This document shows positions 41,343 through 49,600 of a stretch of DNA of 64,000 bases, piece by piece. Numbering within the stretch: position 1 is the first letter of the stretch; each line of letters opens with the position of its first letter. The stretch is from positions 59,794 to 123,793 of the forward strand of contig JAYSQZ010000077.1 in NCBI GenBank assembly GCA_043721315.1, read 5' to 3'. The DNA is from Elstera sp043721315 (GTDB lineage: Bacteria; Pseudomonadota; Alphaproteobacteria; Elsterales; Elsteraceae). Both the position numbers and the translations under genes were made by a program. The notes below the pieces were generated by a model, which was not told the DNA's origin, did not search any database, and was given only the letters and a program-made list of their open reading frames with translations.

Positions 41343-41429
41343 TTTCAAATGAAAAGATATATCGTGCATGTTTCAGGTTTGTTACGATCAAGTGAACAGT
41401 TTTAGTGTTGTAAATTAGTTCATTTGAAA
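41343..41429. promoter_or_regulatory. Putative DeoR-family operator pair
   Basis: TTTCAAATGAAA (41343-41354) is a near-perfect palindrome, and its reverse complement TTCATTTGAAA recurs at 41419-41429. They flank an AT-rich stretch between the DeoR gene and the livF remnant. Two matching palindromes at the two ends of a divergent promoter region fit autoregulation plus control of the neighbouring unit. Confidence 0.5.
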
Positions 41430-41717
41430 ATACCCGCATTAAATGCTGATTTCCTGTTTCGCGCGGGCCTAACCCGCGCCACGCGTTTGTGGATTTTTGC
41501 GACAGCGGCGGCGTTGGTGCCGGAAGGGAAACGGCTCTTCCTGCGTCTTGCCGAACGTGTGGACCAGCAGGCGGAAACCCTCTCTGGCGGCGAACAACAG
41601 ATTCTCGACATTGCCGACCGCGCCTACGTACTGCAAAATGGCCGGGTTGCGCTTTCAGGAACCTCGGCTGAGATTGCCGCCGACGATGGTGTGCGTCGCG
41701 CTTATCTCGGTATCTAA
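41424..41717 (+). pseudogene. Remnant of a LivF-type ABC ATPase gene
   Basis: The open frame of 97 codons contains scrambled pieces of LivF. VPEGKRLFLRL (from about 41517) matches the region after the Q-loop, TLSGGEQQI is the signature motif, and DIADRAYVLQNGRVALSGTS to RRAYLGI is the normal C-terminus. The Walker A region and everything between the signature and the C-terminus, including Walker B, are missing. It cannot hydrolyse ATP. It ends 15 bases before the oxoprolinase gene, which suggests an original order liv...livF-oxoprolinase. Confidence 0.8.
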
Positions 41718-41732
41718 AGAAGGATGTGTGTT

Positions 41733-44700
41733 ATGCAGGACGGTACCTCCAACGGGCAGTGGCAATTTTGGATCGACCGGGGCGGCACCTTTACCGATGT
41801 CGTCGCCCGGCGGCCCGATGGTCGCCTGCTGACCAAGAAGCTCCTGTCGGAAAACCCGGAACGCTACCGCGATGCTGCGCTTCAGGCGATTCGGGAGTTT
41901 CTGGACGTGCCGGGCAATGCCCCCATTCCCGCCGAAAAAATTGCGGCGGTGAAAATGGGCACGACGGTTGCCACCAACGCGCTGTTGGAGCGCAAGGGCG
42001 ACCGCACGGTACTGCTGATCACGCAAGGCTTCCGCGATGCGCTGCGGATTGCCTATCAGGACCGGCCCGATATTTTTGCGCTCGATATTCAGTTGCCCGA
42101 ACTCTTGTACGAGCGGGTGATTGAAGCGCACGAGCGGGTGCGTGCCGATGGCACGGTGGAACAAGCGCTCGATTTGACCGCCGCGAAGGCGGACCTGGAA
42201 GCCGCCTATGCCGATGGGATTCGGTCGTGCGCGATCGTTTTCATGCACGGCTACCGCTACACGGCGCACGAAAAGGCGGCGGCAGAACTCGCGCGCGCGG
42301 TAGGGTTCAGCCAGGTTTCCGTCAGCCACGAGGTTAGCCCGCTGATGAAGCTGGTTGGGCGCGGCGATACCACTGTTGTCGATGCGTATTTGTCGCCGAT
42401 TCTGCGGCGCTACGTCGATCAAGTGGCGGGCGAGTTGGGGGGCACGCGGCTGTTGTTCATGCAGTCCAACGGCGGGTTGACCGACGCCAAACTGTTTCAG
42501 GGGAAGGATTCGATTCTGTCTGGCCCGGCAGGCGGCATCGTTGGCGCAGTGCAATCGACACTCTCGGCAGGCTTCCAAAAGATGATCGGCTTCGACATGG
42601 GCGGTACGTCCACGGACGTGTCGCATTATGCCGGGGAATATGAGCGGGCATTCGATACGCAGGTTGCGGGTGTGCGGATGCGCGCGCCGATGATGCAGAT
42701 TCATACGGTGGCCGCAGGCGGCGGCTCGATCTTGGGGTTCGATGGCACGCGCTTTCGCGTTGGCCCACATTCCGCCGGGGCCAATCCGGGGCCGACCGCC
42801 TATGGCCGCAACGGCCCGCTGACCGTGACCGATGCGAATGTGATGGTGGGCAAGCTCGATCCCGCGTTTTTCCCGAAAGTCTTCGGCCTCAACGGCGATC
42901 AGCCTTTGGACCGCGCGGCGGTTGTGGCGAAATTTTCGGACATGGCGGCGGAAATCACCCGCCTTATCGGCACCCCGCGCACGCCGGAAGAGGTGGCAGA
43001 CGGGTTCTTGAAAATTGCCGTCGAGAATATGGCCAACGCCATTAAGGAAATCTCCATCCAGCGCGGCTACGACGTGACCGATTATGTCCTGTGCAGCTTC
43101 GGCGGCGCGGGCGGGCAGCACGCCTGCTTGGTCGCGGATTCGCTGGGCATGACGAAGGTCTTTCTGCATCCCCTGGCAGGGGTTCTATCGGCCTACGGTA
43201 TGGGGCTGGCCGATTTCCGCGTGATGCGGGAGGCGGCGGTGGAAGCGCCGCTGGAAGCCGAACTCCTCCCGAAGCTGGCTGGGATCGTTGCCGATCTCAC
43301 GGTCGCGGCCAAAGCTGAACTGGTGAGCCAGGATATTCCCGATGCACAAATGCGCGCGATCCCAACCTTGCGGCTGCGGTATGAGGGCACCGATGCCTTC
43401 CTCGTCGTCGAACTGCCGGACGGGCCGGACGCGCTAGCCGAACTGATCCGCCGGTTCGAGGATGCCCACCGCCGCCGCTACGGTTTTATCGTGGCGGGCA
43501 AGGCGCAAATCGTTGAAGCGGTGGCGGTTGAAGTTGTCGGCGCGATGGAACGGCATCAAGATGCGCCGGTGCCGCTTCGCACTGAAGGCAAGCCGGAAGC
43601 TATTGCCGAGGTGTCGATCTTCACCGCAGGCAAGGCACACGGGGCGGGGGTGTACGACCGGCTGAAGCTGCTGGCAGGCGACCGCGTGCAAGGCCCGGCG
43701 ATGATTATCGAGCCGACGGGCACCAATGTGATCGAACCCGGCTGGGAGGCCGAGCTTACCGAACGCGGCCATCTGGTCCTCACCCGCGTCGTGCCGTTGG
43801 AAAAGAGTTTTGCCGTCGGCACCACGGTCGATCCGGTGATGCTGGAAGTGTTCAACAATCTCTTCATGTCGATTGCCGAACAGATGGGATCGACCCTGGA
43901 GAACACGTCGCACTCGGTGAACATTAAGGAGCGGCTGGATTTCTCCTGCGCCCTTTTCGATGGGGACGGCAATCTGATCGCCAATGCGCCGCATATGCCG
44001 GTGCATTTAGGCTCGATGGGCGATTCGGTGCAGGCGGTGATCCGTCAGCACGGCAACGCGATGTCTGCTGGCGACGTGTTCGTGCTGAACGCACCCTATA
44101 ACGGCGGAACGCACCTGCCCGATATTACCGTGATTACGCCGATCTTCCTGGAAGATGAACCTCAACCGAGCTTCTACACCGCCAGCCGGGGCCATCACGC
44201 CGATATTGGTGGCATCACGCCGGGTTCCATGCCGCCGACCTCCAAAACCGTCGATCAAGAAGGCGTGTTGATCGACAATCTGGTGCTGGTCGAACGCGGG
44301 CGCTTTCGCGAAGCCGAAATGCGGGCGCTGCTCGCCTCCGGCCCGTACCCCGCCCGTAATATCGACCAGAATATCGCCGATCTCGGCGCGCAAATCGCCG
44401 CGAACGAACGCGGGGCGACGGAATTGCGCCGCATGGTCGATCAATTCGGTCTCACCGTGGTCCGCGCCTATATGGGCCACGTACAGAATAACGCCGAAGA
44501 ACAGGTGCGCCGCGTCATTGATGCGCTGAAAGACGGCAGTTTTGCTTACGCTATGGACGGTGGCGCAACCATTGCCCTTACCGTTACCATCGACCGAGCC
44601 AAGCGGTCGGCCAAGATAGATTTTACCGGCACCAGCCCGCAGCAGCCGAATAATTTCAACGCCCCCTCCAGCATCTGCCGGGCTGCGGTGCTTTACGTCT

Positions 44701-45356
44701 TCCGAACGCTAGTGCCGGACGATATTCCGATGAACGCAGGCTGCCTGCGACCCTTGGAAATATTTATTCCCGAAGGCTGTATGCTGAACCCGCGCTACCC
44801 CGCTGCCGTTGTGGCCGGGAATGTGGAAACCAGCCAGGTGATTACCGACGCGCTCTATGGCGCGCTCGGCATCATGGCAGGCGCGCAGGGGACGATGAAT
44901 AATTTCACCTTCGGTAACGACACCTACCAGTATTACGAAACGATCTGCGGTGGTGCCGGGGCAGGCCCCAGTTTCCACGGCATGTCCGGCGTCCACACGC
45001 ATATGACGAACTCGCGCCTCACCGACCCGGAAATTCTGGAATGGCGTTTCCCGGTCTTGCTGGAGAGTTTCGGACTCCGAAAAAACTCAGGCGGCACGGG
45101 CAAGTTTCACGGTGGCGACGGGGTGATCCGGCGGGTTCGGTTCTTGGAGGCGATGACGGCGGCTATTCTCGCCAACCGCCGCAAAATCCCGCCCTTCGGC
45201 CTTGCGGGCGGCAGCCCCGGCGCGGTGGGGCGGAACTATGTGGACCGCAAAAACGGCGCGCGGGAAGAATTCGGCGCAACCCATGAGGTTTTGATGGCGG
45301 CAGGCGACTGTTTCGGTATCGAAACCCCCGGCGGTGGCGGTTACGGCAACCCCTGA
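41733..45356 (+). CDS. Hydantoinase/5-oxoprolinase, fused A and B subunits
   Basis: A 1207-residue ATP-dependent amidohydrolase-type enzyme, close in length to eukaryotic 5-oxoprolinase. Residues 1-680 are the HyuA part: WIDRGGTFTDVVARRPDGR, MGTTVATNALLERKGDRTVL, FDMGGTSTDVSHYAGEYE and GGGSILGFDG. Residues 700-1207 are the HyuB part (STLENTSHSVNIKERLDFSC, DGDGNLIANAPHMPVHLG, YTASRGHHADIGGITPGSMP). Substrates in this family are 5-oxoproline, hydantoins or acetophenone-like compounds; context with a Liv-type transporter does not decide. The ATG at 41733 lies 8 bases after AAGGA; an ATG at 41724 is too close to it. Confidence 0.92.
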   Translation: MQDGTSNGQWQFWIDRGGTFTDVVARRPDGRLLTKKLLSENPERYRDAALQAIREFLDVPGNAPIPAEKIAAVKMGTTVATNALLERKGDRTVLLITQGFRDALRIAYQDRPDIFALDIQLPELLYERVIEAHERVRADGTVEQALDLTAAKADLEAAYADGIRSCAIVFMHGYRYTAHEKAAAELARAVGFSQVSVSHEVSPLMKLVGRGDTTVVDAYLSPILRRYVDQVAGELGGTRLLFMQSNGGLTDAKLFQGKDSILSGPAGGIVGAVQSTLSAGFQKMIGFDMGGTSTDVSHYAGEYERAFDTQVAGVRMRAPMMQIHTVAAGGGSILGFDGTRFRVGPHSAGANPGPTAYGRNGPLTVTDANVMVGKLDPAFFPKVFGLNGDQPLDRAAVVAKFSDMAAEITRLIGTPRTPEEVADGFLKIAVENMANAIKEISIQRGYDVTDYVLCSFGGAGGQHACLVADSLGMTKVFLHPLAGVLSAYGMGLADFRVMREAAVEAPLEAELLPKLAGIVADLTVAAKAELVSQDIPDAQMRAIPTLRLRYEGTDAFLVVELPDGPDALAELIRRFEDAHRRRYGFIVAGKAQIVEAVAVEVVGAMERHQDAPVPLRTEGKPEAIAEVSIFTAGKAHGAGVYDRLKLLAGDRVQGPAMIIEPTGTNVIEPGWEAELTERGHLVLTRVVPLEKSFAVGTTVDPVMLEVFNNLFMSIAEQMGSTLENTSHSVNIKERLDFSCALFDGDGNLIANAPHMPVHLGSMGDSVQAVIRQHGNAMSAGDVFVLNAPYNGGTHLPDITVITPIFLEDEPQPSFYTASRGHHADIGGITPGSMPPTSKTVDQEGVLIDNLVLVERGRFREAEMRALLASGPYPARNIDQNIADLGAQIAANERGATELRRMVDQFGLTVVRAYMGHVQNNAEEQVRRVIDALKDGSFAYAMDGGATIALTVTIDRAKRSAKIDFTGTSPQQPNNFNAPSSICRAAVLYVFRTLVPDDIPMNAGCLRPLEIFIPEGCMLNPRYPAAVVAGNVETSQVITDALYGALGIMAGAQGTMNNFTFGNDTYQYYETICGGAGAGPSFHGMSGVHTHMTNSRLTDPEILEWRFPVLLESFGLRKNSGGTGKFHGGDGVIRRVRFLEAMTAAILANRRKIPPFGLAGGSPGAVGRNYVDRKNGAREEFGATHEVLMAAGDCFGIETPGGGGYGNP

Positions 45357-45372
45357 GGCAGAGGAACTCTCG

Positions 45373-46247
45373 ATGGCTAAAGTGTTTACTCTGCTGAATC
45401 GAATTACGATCACGCGCCGGATTACGGTAGGTTTTGGCCTGCTGATTCTGCTGATTGCCGTTCTGGGGTTTCTCTCTTGGGCGGCGCTCGAAAAAGTGTC
45501 GGGTAATTTGCGGCAGGTAAAGCTGATCGCCGCGACCAGTACCGCTGCCGCTCAACTCGATCTAGCGCTCACGGGGCTGTGGCCGAAGATCGATGCGGCC
45601 ATTCTGTCGGAGGGGGCGGCGGTGCCTGCCCTCTTATACGATGGGTCGCGCCGCATCGCGGGCTTCGATACGGCCCTGGTGCCCGCTTATCGGGAGTATT
45701 CGGATAGCGTGCGGCAAACGCTGGCAGTGTCAGATAAACTCGCGGCGGTTCGAGCGGAAATGCCTGCCGTGGAAGCAGTATTTTCACCCGCGATCAAAGC
45801 GATTGCCGATCATCGTAAGCTGATTTTCGATGCGGAAGGGGTTGCGGCAATTACCGACCTCAGCATGCGGCTGGATGATGGCATCAAACAAAGCCTAACG
45901 CTGGCCGAACTGGCGGGAGCGGGACTCACGCGCAGCGCGGCGGATCAACTGCCGAGTCGATCCGCACAATTTCCAGCGTCATTACTCACGTCGCCACCAT
46001 TGCCGCCACCATCGCCAGCGCGGTGGAGGAGCGATCGACCGCGACGCGCGAGATTGGCAAACAGGCGAGCAATGCCGCCGCCGGGGCAGAAAGCGTCACG
46101 CGCTCGCTGGAGCGTATCCGCCAGGGGATCGACGTGACGTTCAGCAGCGCCGGGCAGGTATTGAGTTCTGCCCAGAACCTCAGCCGGGAAACGGGCGTGT
46201 TGCGGACAGAGCTTTCCAGCTTTCTGTCAGACGTGCGGGCGGCGTGA
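45373..46247 (+). pseudogene. Collapsed chemoreceptor gene
   Basis: The first 190 codons encode a membrane span (ITVGFGLLILLIAVLGFLSW) and a helical periplasmic sensor region ending near ELAGAGLTRSAAD. At about 45940 the reading frame changes, and the other frame continues TAESIRTISSVITH through ASAVEERSTATREIGKQASN to the stop at 46247, which is the last part of a chemoreceptor signalling domain. The second span, HAMP and most of the signalling hairpin are absent. A deletion with a frameshift best explains this. GAGGAA precedes the ATG, 17 bases after the oxoprolinase stop. Confidence 0.8.
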
Positions 46248-46446
46248 CGGCTCAAAAACAGCGTAGTAAATTTTAGAGGCTGCTTGGTGGAATCAGCCTC
46301 AGCGGCCCCGCTGATCGTCTGATACCGAGCTATCGACTGTGTGCGGGTCTGCTGCGCTGCACACGCTCCAGCCTCGACAAAATGGGCAGGAGGGTCTAAG
46401 GCCTCGCTGAGAGCATGATCTAAAATATCGGTGTAGGAGCTTTGCT

Positions 46447-47625
46447 ATGTCCATTCTTTTGTCCCGTCGCGCGCTCGTGATAACATCCGCTCTCGTGGGA
46501 TTTTCGGCCACGGTCGGCGCGGCGGACCCCCTGAAGATTGGCGTAATCGTTAGCTATTCTGGCGCATATGCCGATTACGGTAAGCAGATGGATGGCGGCA
46601 TGGCCGTGTATCTGGCCGAAACGGGCGGTACACTCGCCGGGCGGCCCGTAACCTTCATTCGGAAAGATACGGCGGGTCCGGCCCCGGATTTGGCCAACCG
46701 CTTCGCTAAAGAACTCATTATCCGCGATAAGGTTGATCTTATCGTCGGCCTCGATTTCAGCCCGAATGCGATTGCGATTGCCCCAGTGCTGACCGAGGCT
46801 AAGGTGGTGGCCGTGGTGATGAATGCGGCGTCTGCGGTTATCCCCAGTCGCTCGCCCTATATCGTCCGAACCTCCTTCAGTGTGTCGCAGGTCTCCGCCC
46901 CGATGGCGCAGTGGGCGTTAACCCAGGGGATTAAACAGGTCAGCACGATTGTGTCGGACTATGGCCCCGGCCAGGATGCTGAAAAAGCCTTTCATGCCGC
47001 GTTTAAGGCAGGGGGGGGCACAATTGCCAACGCCACGCGCGTGCCGTTGAGCAACCCAGATTTTTCGGCCTATGTGCAGCGTTTGAAGGATGAAAAGCCG
47101 GATGCGGCTTTCATCTTCTTCCCATCAGGCGATCAGCCGACGGCCTTCATGCGGAATTTCCGGGAGCGCGGGCTGGAAGCTGCCGGGGTTAAGCTGCTGG
47201 CGACGGGGGAGGCGACCGATGATGCGTTTCTCGCGAACCAAGGGGAAGACCCGGCGGGCTTGATCACGTCGCACCATTATTCCTTCGCCCATCCCTCGCC
47301 GCGCAATGTTGCCTACACGGCGGCGTTTCGCAAGATCGTTGGCGAGATGCGCCCGTCTTACATGTCGGTAGCAGCCTATGATGGTTTAGCGCTCATTGAT
47401 GCGGCGCTCAAGAAGACCGGCGGCAAAACCGACGCGCCAACCCTCGTGGAGGCGATGAAAGGCCAAACGCTCGATAGCCCGCGCGGACCCATCACCATTG
47501 ATCCCGTTACGCGCGATATTGTCCAAACCGTCTATATCCGCAAAGCCCAACGGGTGAACGGCCAAATGGTCAATGTCGAGTTCGATGCGATTCCGGCAGT
47601 GCAAAGCCCCGGAGTAACCCCCTAA
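46447..47625 (+). CDS. Branched-chain amino acid-type ABC substrate-binding protein
   Basis: A 392-residue type I periplasmic binding protein. The signal peptide is SRRALVITSALVGFSATVGA. Mature features: IGVIVSYSGAYADYGKQMDG, VDLIVGLDFSPNAIAIAPVL, TIVSDYGPGQDAEKAFHAAF and SVAAYDGLALIDAALKKTGG. LivK-like proteins bind amino acids, amides, urea or aromatic acids; the ligand is not deducible. AGGAG lies 8 bases before the ATG. Intact, yet the ATPases of its transporter are missing nearby. The 199 bases upstream hold a small hairpin (CAGCGG/CCGCTG) only. Confidence 0.92.
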   Translation: MSILLSRRALVITSALVGFSATVGAADPLKIGVIVSYSGAYADYGKQMDGGMAVYLAETGGTLAGRPVTFIRKDTAGPAPDLANRFAKELIIRDKVDLIVGLDFSPNAIAIAPVLTEAKVVAVVMNAASAVIPSRSPYIVRTSFSVSQVSAPMAQWALTQGIKQVSTIVSDYGPGQDAEKAFHAAFKAGGGTIANATRVPLSNPDFSAYVQRLKDEKPDAAFIFFPSGDQPTAFMRNFRERGLEAAGVKLLATGEATDDAFLANQGEDPAGLITSHHYSFAHPSPRNVAYTAAFRKIVGEMRPSYMSVAAYDGLALIDAALKKTGGKTDAPTLVEAMKGQTLDSPRGPITIDPVTRDIVQTVYIRKAQRVNGQMVNVEFDAIPAVQSPGVTP

Positions 47626-47641
47626 CAGAGGGCCGCGTGCA

Positions 47642-48511
47642 ATGCTAACGGTTTGGCTCGGGCTGCTCTTCGATGGGTTAGCCTACGGTATGCTGCTCTA
47701 TCTCATGAGCCTGGGGCTGGCGGTGACGTTGGGGCTGATGGGTTTTGTGCATCTGGCTCACGGGGCCTATGCGGCCCTCGGCGGGTATCTGGCGGTAGCG
47801 TTAATGCGCGAGGGCGGTTGGTCTTTCTGGGCCGTGCTCCCTACCGGGTTTCTGGCGATGGCGCTGTTGGGGGCGGTGTTGGAACGCGCGGTTCTGTGGC
47901 GGCTTTACGCCCGTCCGCCGCTCGATCAGATGCTGTTTTGCATCGGCTTTCTCTTCCTCGTGATCGCGGGCATTACGGCTGTGTGGGGTGGCGGGCAGCA
48001 CAGCCTGCCCGTGCCGGAGAGTTTGAGCGGGCAAACCCGTTTGGCCGGGGTTGAGATCGGTCGCTACCGGCTGTTTTTGCTGCTGCTGGGCGGCAGTATC
48101 ATTCTGGCGCTAACTCTGGGCCTAACCCGAACCCACTGGGGGGCGCGGCTGCGGGCGGCGGTGGATTTGCCGGAGGTGGCGCGCGGCCTGGGCGTGCCGG
48201 TGAACGGGCTGTTCGCCGCAACCTTCGCGCTCGGGTGTGGGCTTGCCGGGCTGGGCGGTGTGCTGAGTGTGCCGCTGGTTGGGCTTGATCCGGCCTTTCC
48301 GCTGAAATACTTGGTTCTCTACCTTATCATCGTTTCGGTGGGCGGGTTGGGGTCGCTCGGCGGGCCGCTTGTGGTGGCGCTCGGGCTGGGGGTGCTCGAT
48401 ATTTTCGGGAAATATTACCTGCCCGAAGCGGGCGGGTTTTTGATTTATGCCGTAATGGTAGCCCTTCTGCTGCGCTGGCCGAATGGGCTGTTCGCGGGGC
48501 AACGCCGATGA
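47642..48511 (+). CDS. livH: Branched-chain amino acid-type ABC permease LivH
   Basis: A 289-residue inner-membrane permease with eight predicted spans. LivH signatures: GLLFDGLAYGMLLYLMSLGL, MGFVHLAHGAYAALGGY, ARGLGVPVNGLFAATFALGC and LGSLGGPLVVALGLGVLDIF. GAGGG lies before the ATG. It overlaps livM by 4 bases (ATGA). No livG or livF follows, so the transporter depends on ATPases encoded elsewhere or is defunct. Confidence 0.92.
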   Translation: MLTVWLGLLFDGLAYGMLLYLMSLGLAVTLGLMGFVHLAHGAYAALGGYLAVALMREGGWSFWAVLPTGFLAMALLGAVLERAVLWRLYARPPLDQMLFCIGFLFLVIAGITAVWGGGQHSLPVPESLSGQTRLAGVEIGRYRLFLLLLGGSIILALTLGLTRTHWGARLRAAVDLPEVARGLGVPVNGLFAATFALGCGLAGLGGVLSVPLVGLDPAFPLKYLVLYLIIVSVGGLGSLGGPLVVALGLGVLDIFGKYYLPEAGGFLIYAVMVALLLRWPNGLFAGQRR

Positions 48512-49494
48512 TCCGCCGGTTTCTCGAACCCCTTGCGTGGGCAGGGGTCGCCGTCGCCGTTTTTTGGGGCCTGCCGGATCGTTTGGCGCTAGTAACGCAC
48601 CTGGCCACTTTGGCGCTGTTCGCCTTGTCCTTACATGTTTTGGTGGGATTGGGCGGGATTCTGTCGCTGGGGCACGCCGCTTTCTTCGGTTTGGGGGCCT
48701 ACACGGTTGGGCTGCTGGCCTTGCAGGGGTGGACTGAGCCACTGACGGGGCTATTGGCGGCGGGTATCATCGGCGCGGTTGCCGGGCTTGCCGCAGGGTC
48801 CGTGCTGGCGCGGCTGCGCGGCTTACCGGCGCTGATGGTCACGCTCGGGCTAGGGTTGCTGCTGCACGAGGCGGCTTTGCGCTTGCCGGGTTTGACCGGC
48901 GGGGAAGACGGGCTTTCCGGTCTCGAGACCGCGCCGATCTTTGGCAGCTTCGCGTTCGATTTGTGGGGCAAGACCGCCTATTGGTACGCGCTGTCCGTGC
49001 TGGCGGCAGCGTTCTGGTGTGTTAGCCGTTTGGAAGCCGCGCCCTTCGGGGTGAGCCTACGGGCGCTGCACGATAATCCAATCCGGCTGCACGCTTTAGG
49101 CATCGGCCAAACCGCGCGCGTGCAAACCGCTTACGGCATTTCTGGCGTGCTGGCGGGGTTGGCAGGCGGGCTACTAACCCAGACGACGCAGTTCGTGTCG
49201 GTCGAGGCGTTCAGCTTTCATCGTTCAGCCGATGTGCTGGTCATGCTTATTCTTGGCGGGGTAGGGCGACGCTACGGCGCACTGCTGGGGCCTGTGCTTT
49301 ACGGCGTGCTGCGGGATGTTCTGGCGGACTGGCACCCGACCTACTGGGGCGCGGGGTTGGGACTGGCGCTGATGGCCGTGGTTCTTCTCGCTCCTCAAGG
49401 TTTGCTGGGATTGCGCTGGCTTCGGGCGAGAGCAAATCCCGAGCGGGTGGAAACACCCGCGACGACGCATTTGCATAAAAAAACAGATATTTAG
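48508..49494 (+). CDS. livM: Branched-chain amino acid-type ABC permease LivM, C-terminus supplied by a repeat
   Basis: A 328-residue permease. LivM signatures: LHVLVGLGGILSLGHAAFFG, ARLRGLPALMVTLGLGLLL, ALHDNPIRLHALGIG and RRYGALLGPVLYGVLRDVL. Residues 308-328 (starting RANPERVETP) are encoded by a family A repeat (49429 onward), so the native end was lost or extended when the repeat arrived; the stop TAG at 49492 lies inside the repeat's B half. In many operons livG and livF follow; here the next genes are on the other strand. Confidence 0.9.
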   Translation: MIRRFLEPLAWAGVAVAVFWGLPDRLALVTHLATLALFALSLHVLVGLGGILSLGHAAFFGLGAYTVGLLALQGWTEPLTGLLAAGIIGAVAGLAAGSVLARLRGLPALMVTLGLGLLLHEAALRLPGLTGGEDGLSGLETAPIFGSFAFDLWGKTAYWYALSVLAAAFWCVSRLEAAPFGVSLRALHDNPIRLHALGIGQTARVQTAYGISGVLAGLAGGLLTQTTQFVSVEAFSFHRSADVLVMLILGGVGRRYGALLGPVLYGVLRDVLADWHPTYWGAGLGLALMAVVLLAPQGLLGLRWLRARANPERVETPATTHLHKKTDI

Positions 49495-49533
49495 AGTGTT
49501 TGACGTGAGCCTAAGCGAACGTAAAGCGCTCTA
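49429..49533. repeat. Dispersed repeat family A/B, full copy inside livM 3' end
   Basis: AGAGCAAATCCCGAGCGGGT with stem CGGGTG/CACCCG and the GCAAAT/ATTTGC outer pair, then half B from 49492 (TAGAGTGTTTGACGTGAG to AAAGCGCTCTA). It matches 39387-39491 over its whole length in the same orientation. The first 66 bases are translated as the livM C-terminus. Confidence 0.85.
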
Positions 49534-49534
49534 A

Positions 49535-49571
49535 ATAAAAACCGCCCCGGTCTTGGTAGGACCGGGGCGGT
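49535..49571 (-). terminator. Intrinsic terminator of the TRAP operon
   Basis: ACCGCCCCGGTC (49541-49552) and GACCGGGGCGGT (49560-49571) form a perfect 12-base stem with a 7-base loop. On the reverse strand it is followed by TTTTTATTT. It lies 30 bases past the dctM stop. Confidence 0.9.
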
Positions 49572-49600
49572 TCAGGCGTTTTAGGCAGGCATAACGCGTG

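Noticed and set aside
41424..41717. A functional small ABC protein
   Set aside because: Walker A and Walker B are absent and only out-of-context LivF fragments remain.
41655..43169. Long reverse-strand open frame of about 500 codons opposite the oxoprolinase gene
   Set aside because: It is the complement of a well-supported enzyme gene in GC-rich DNA. Its translation is rich in His, Arg and Gln with no family motifs.
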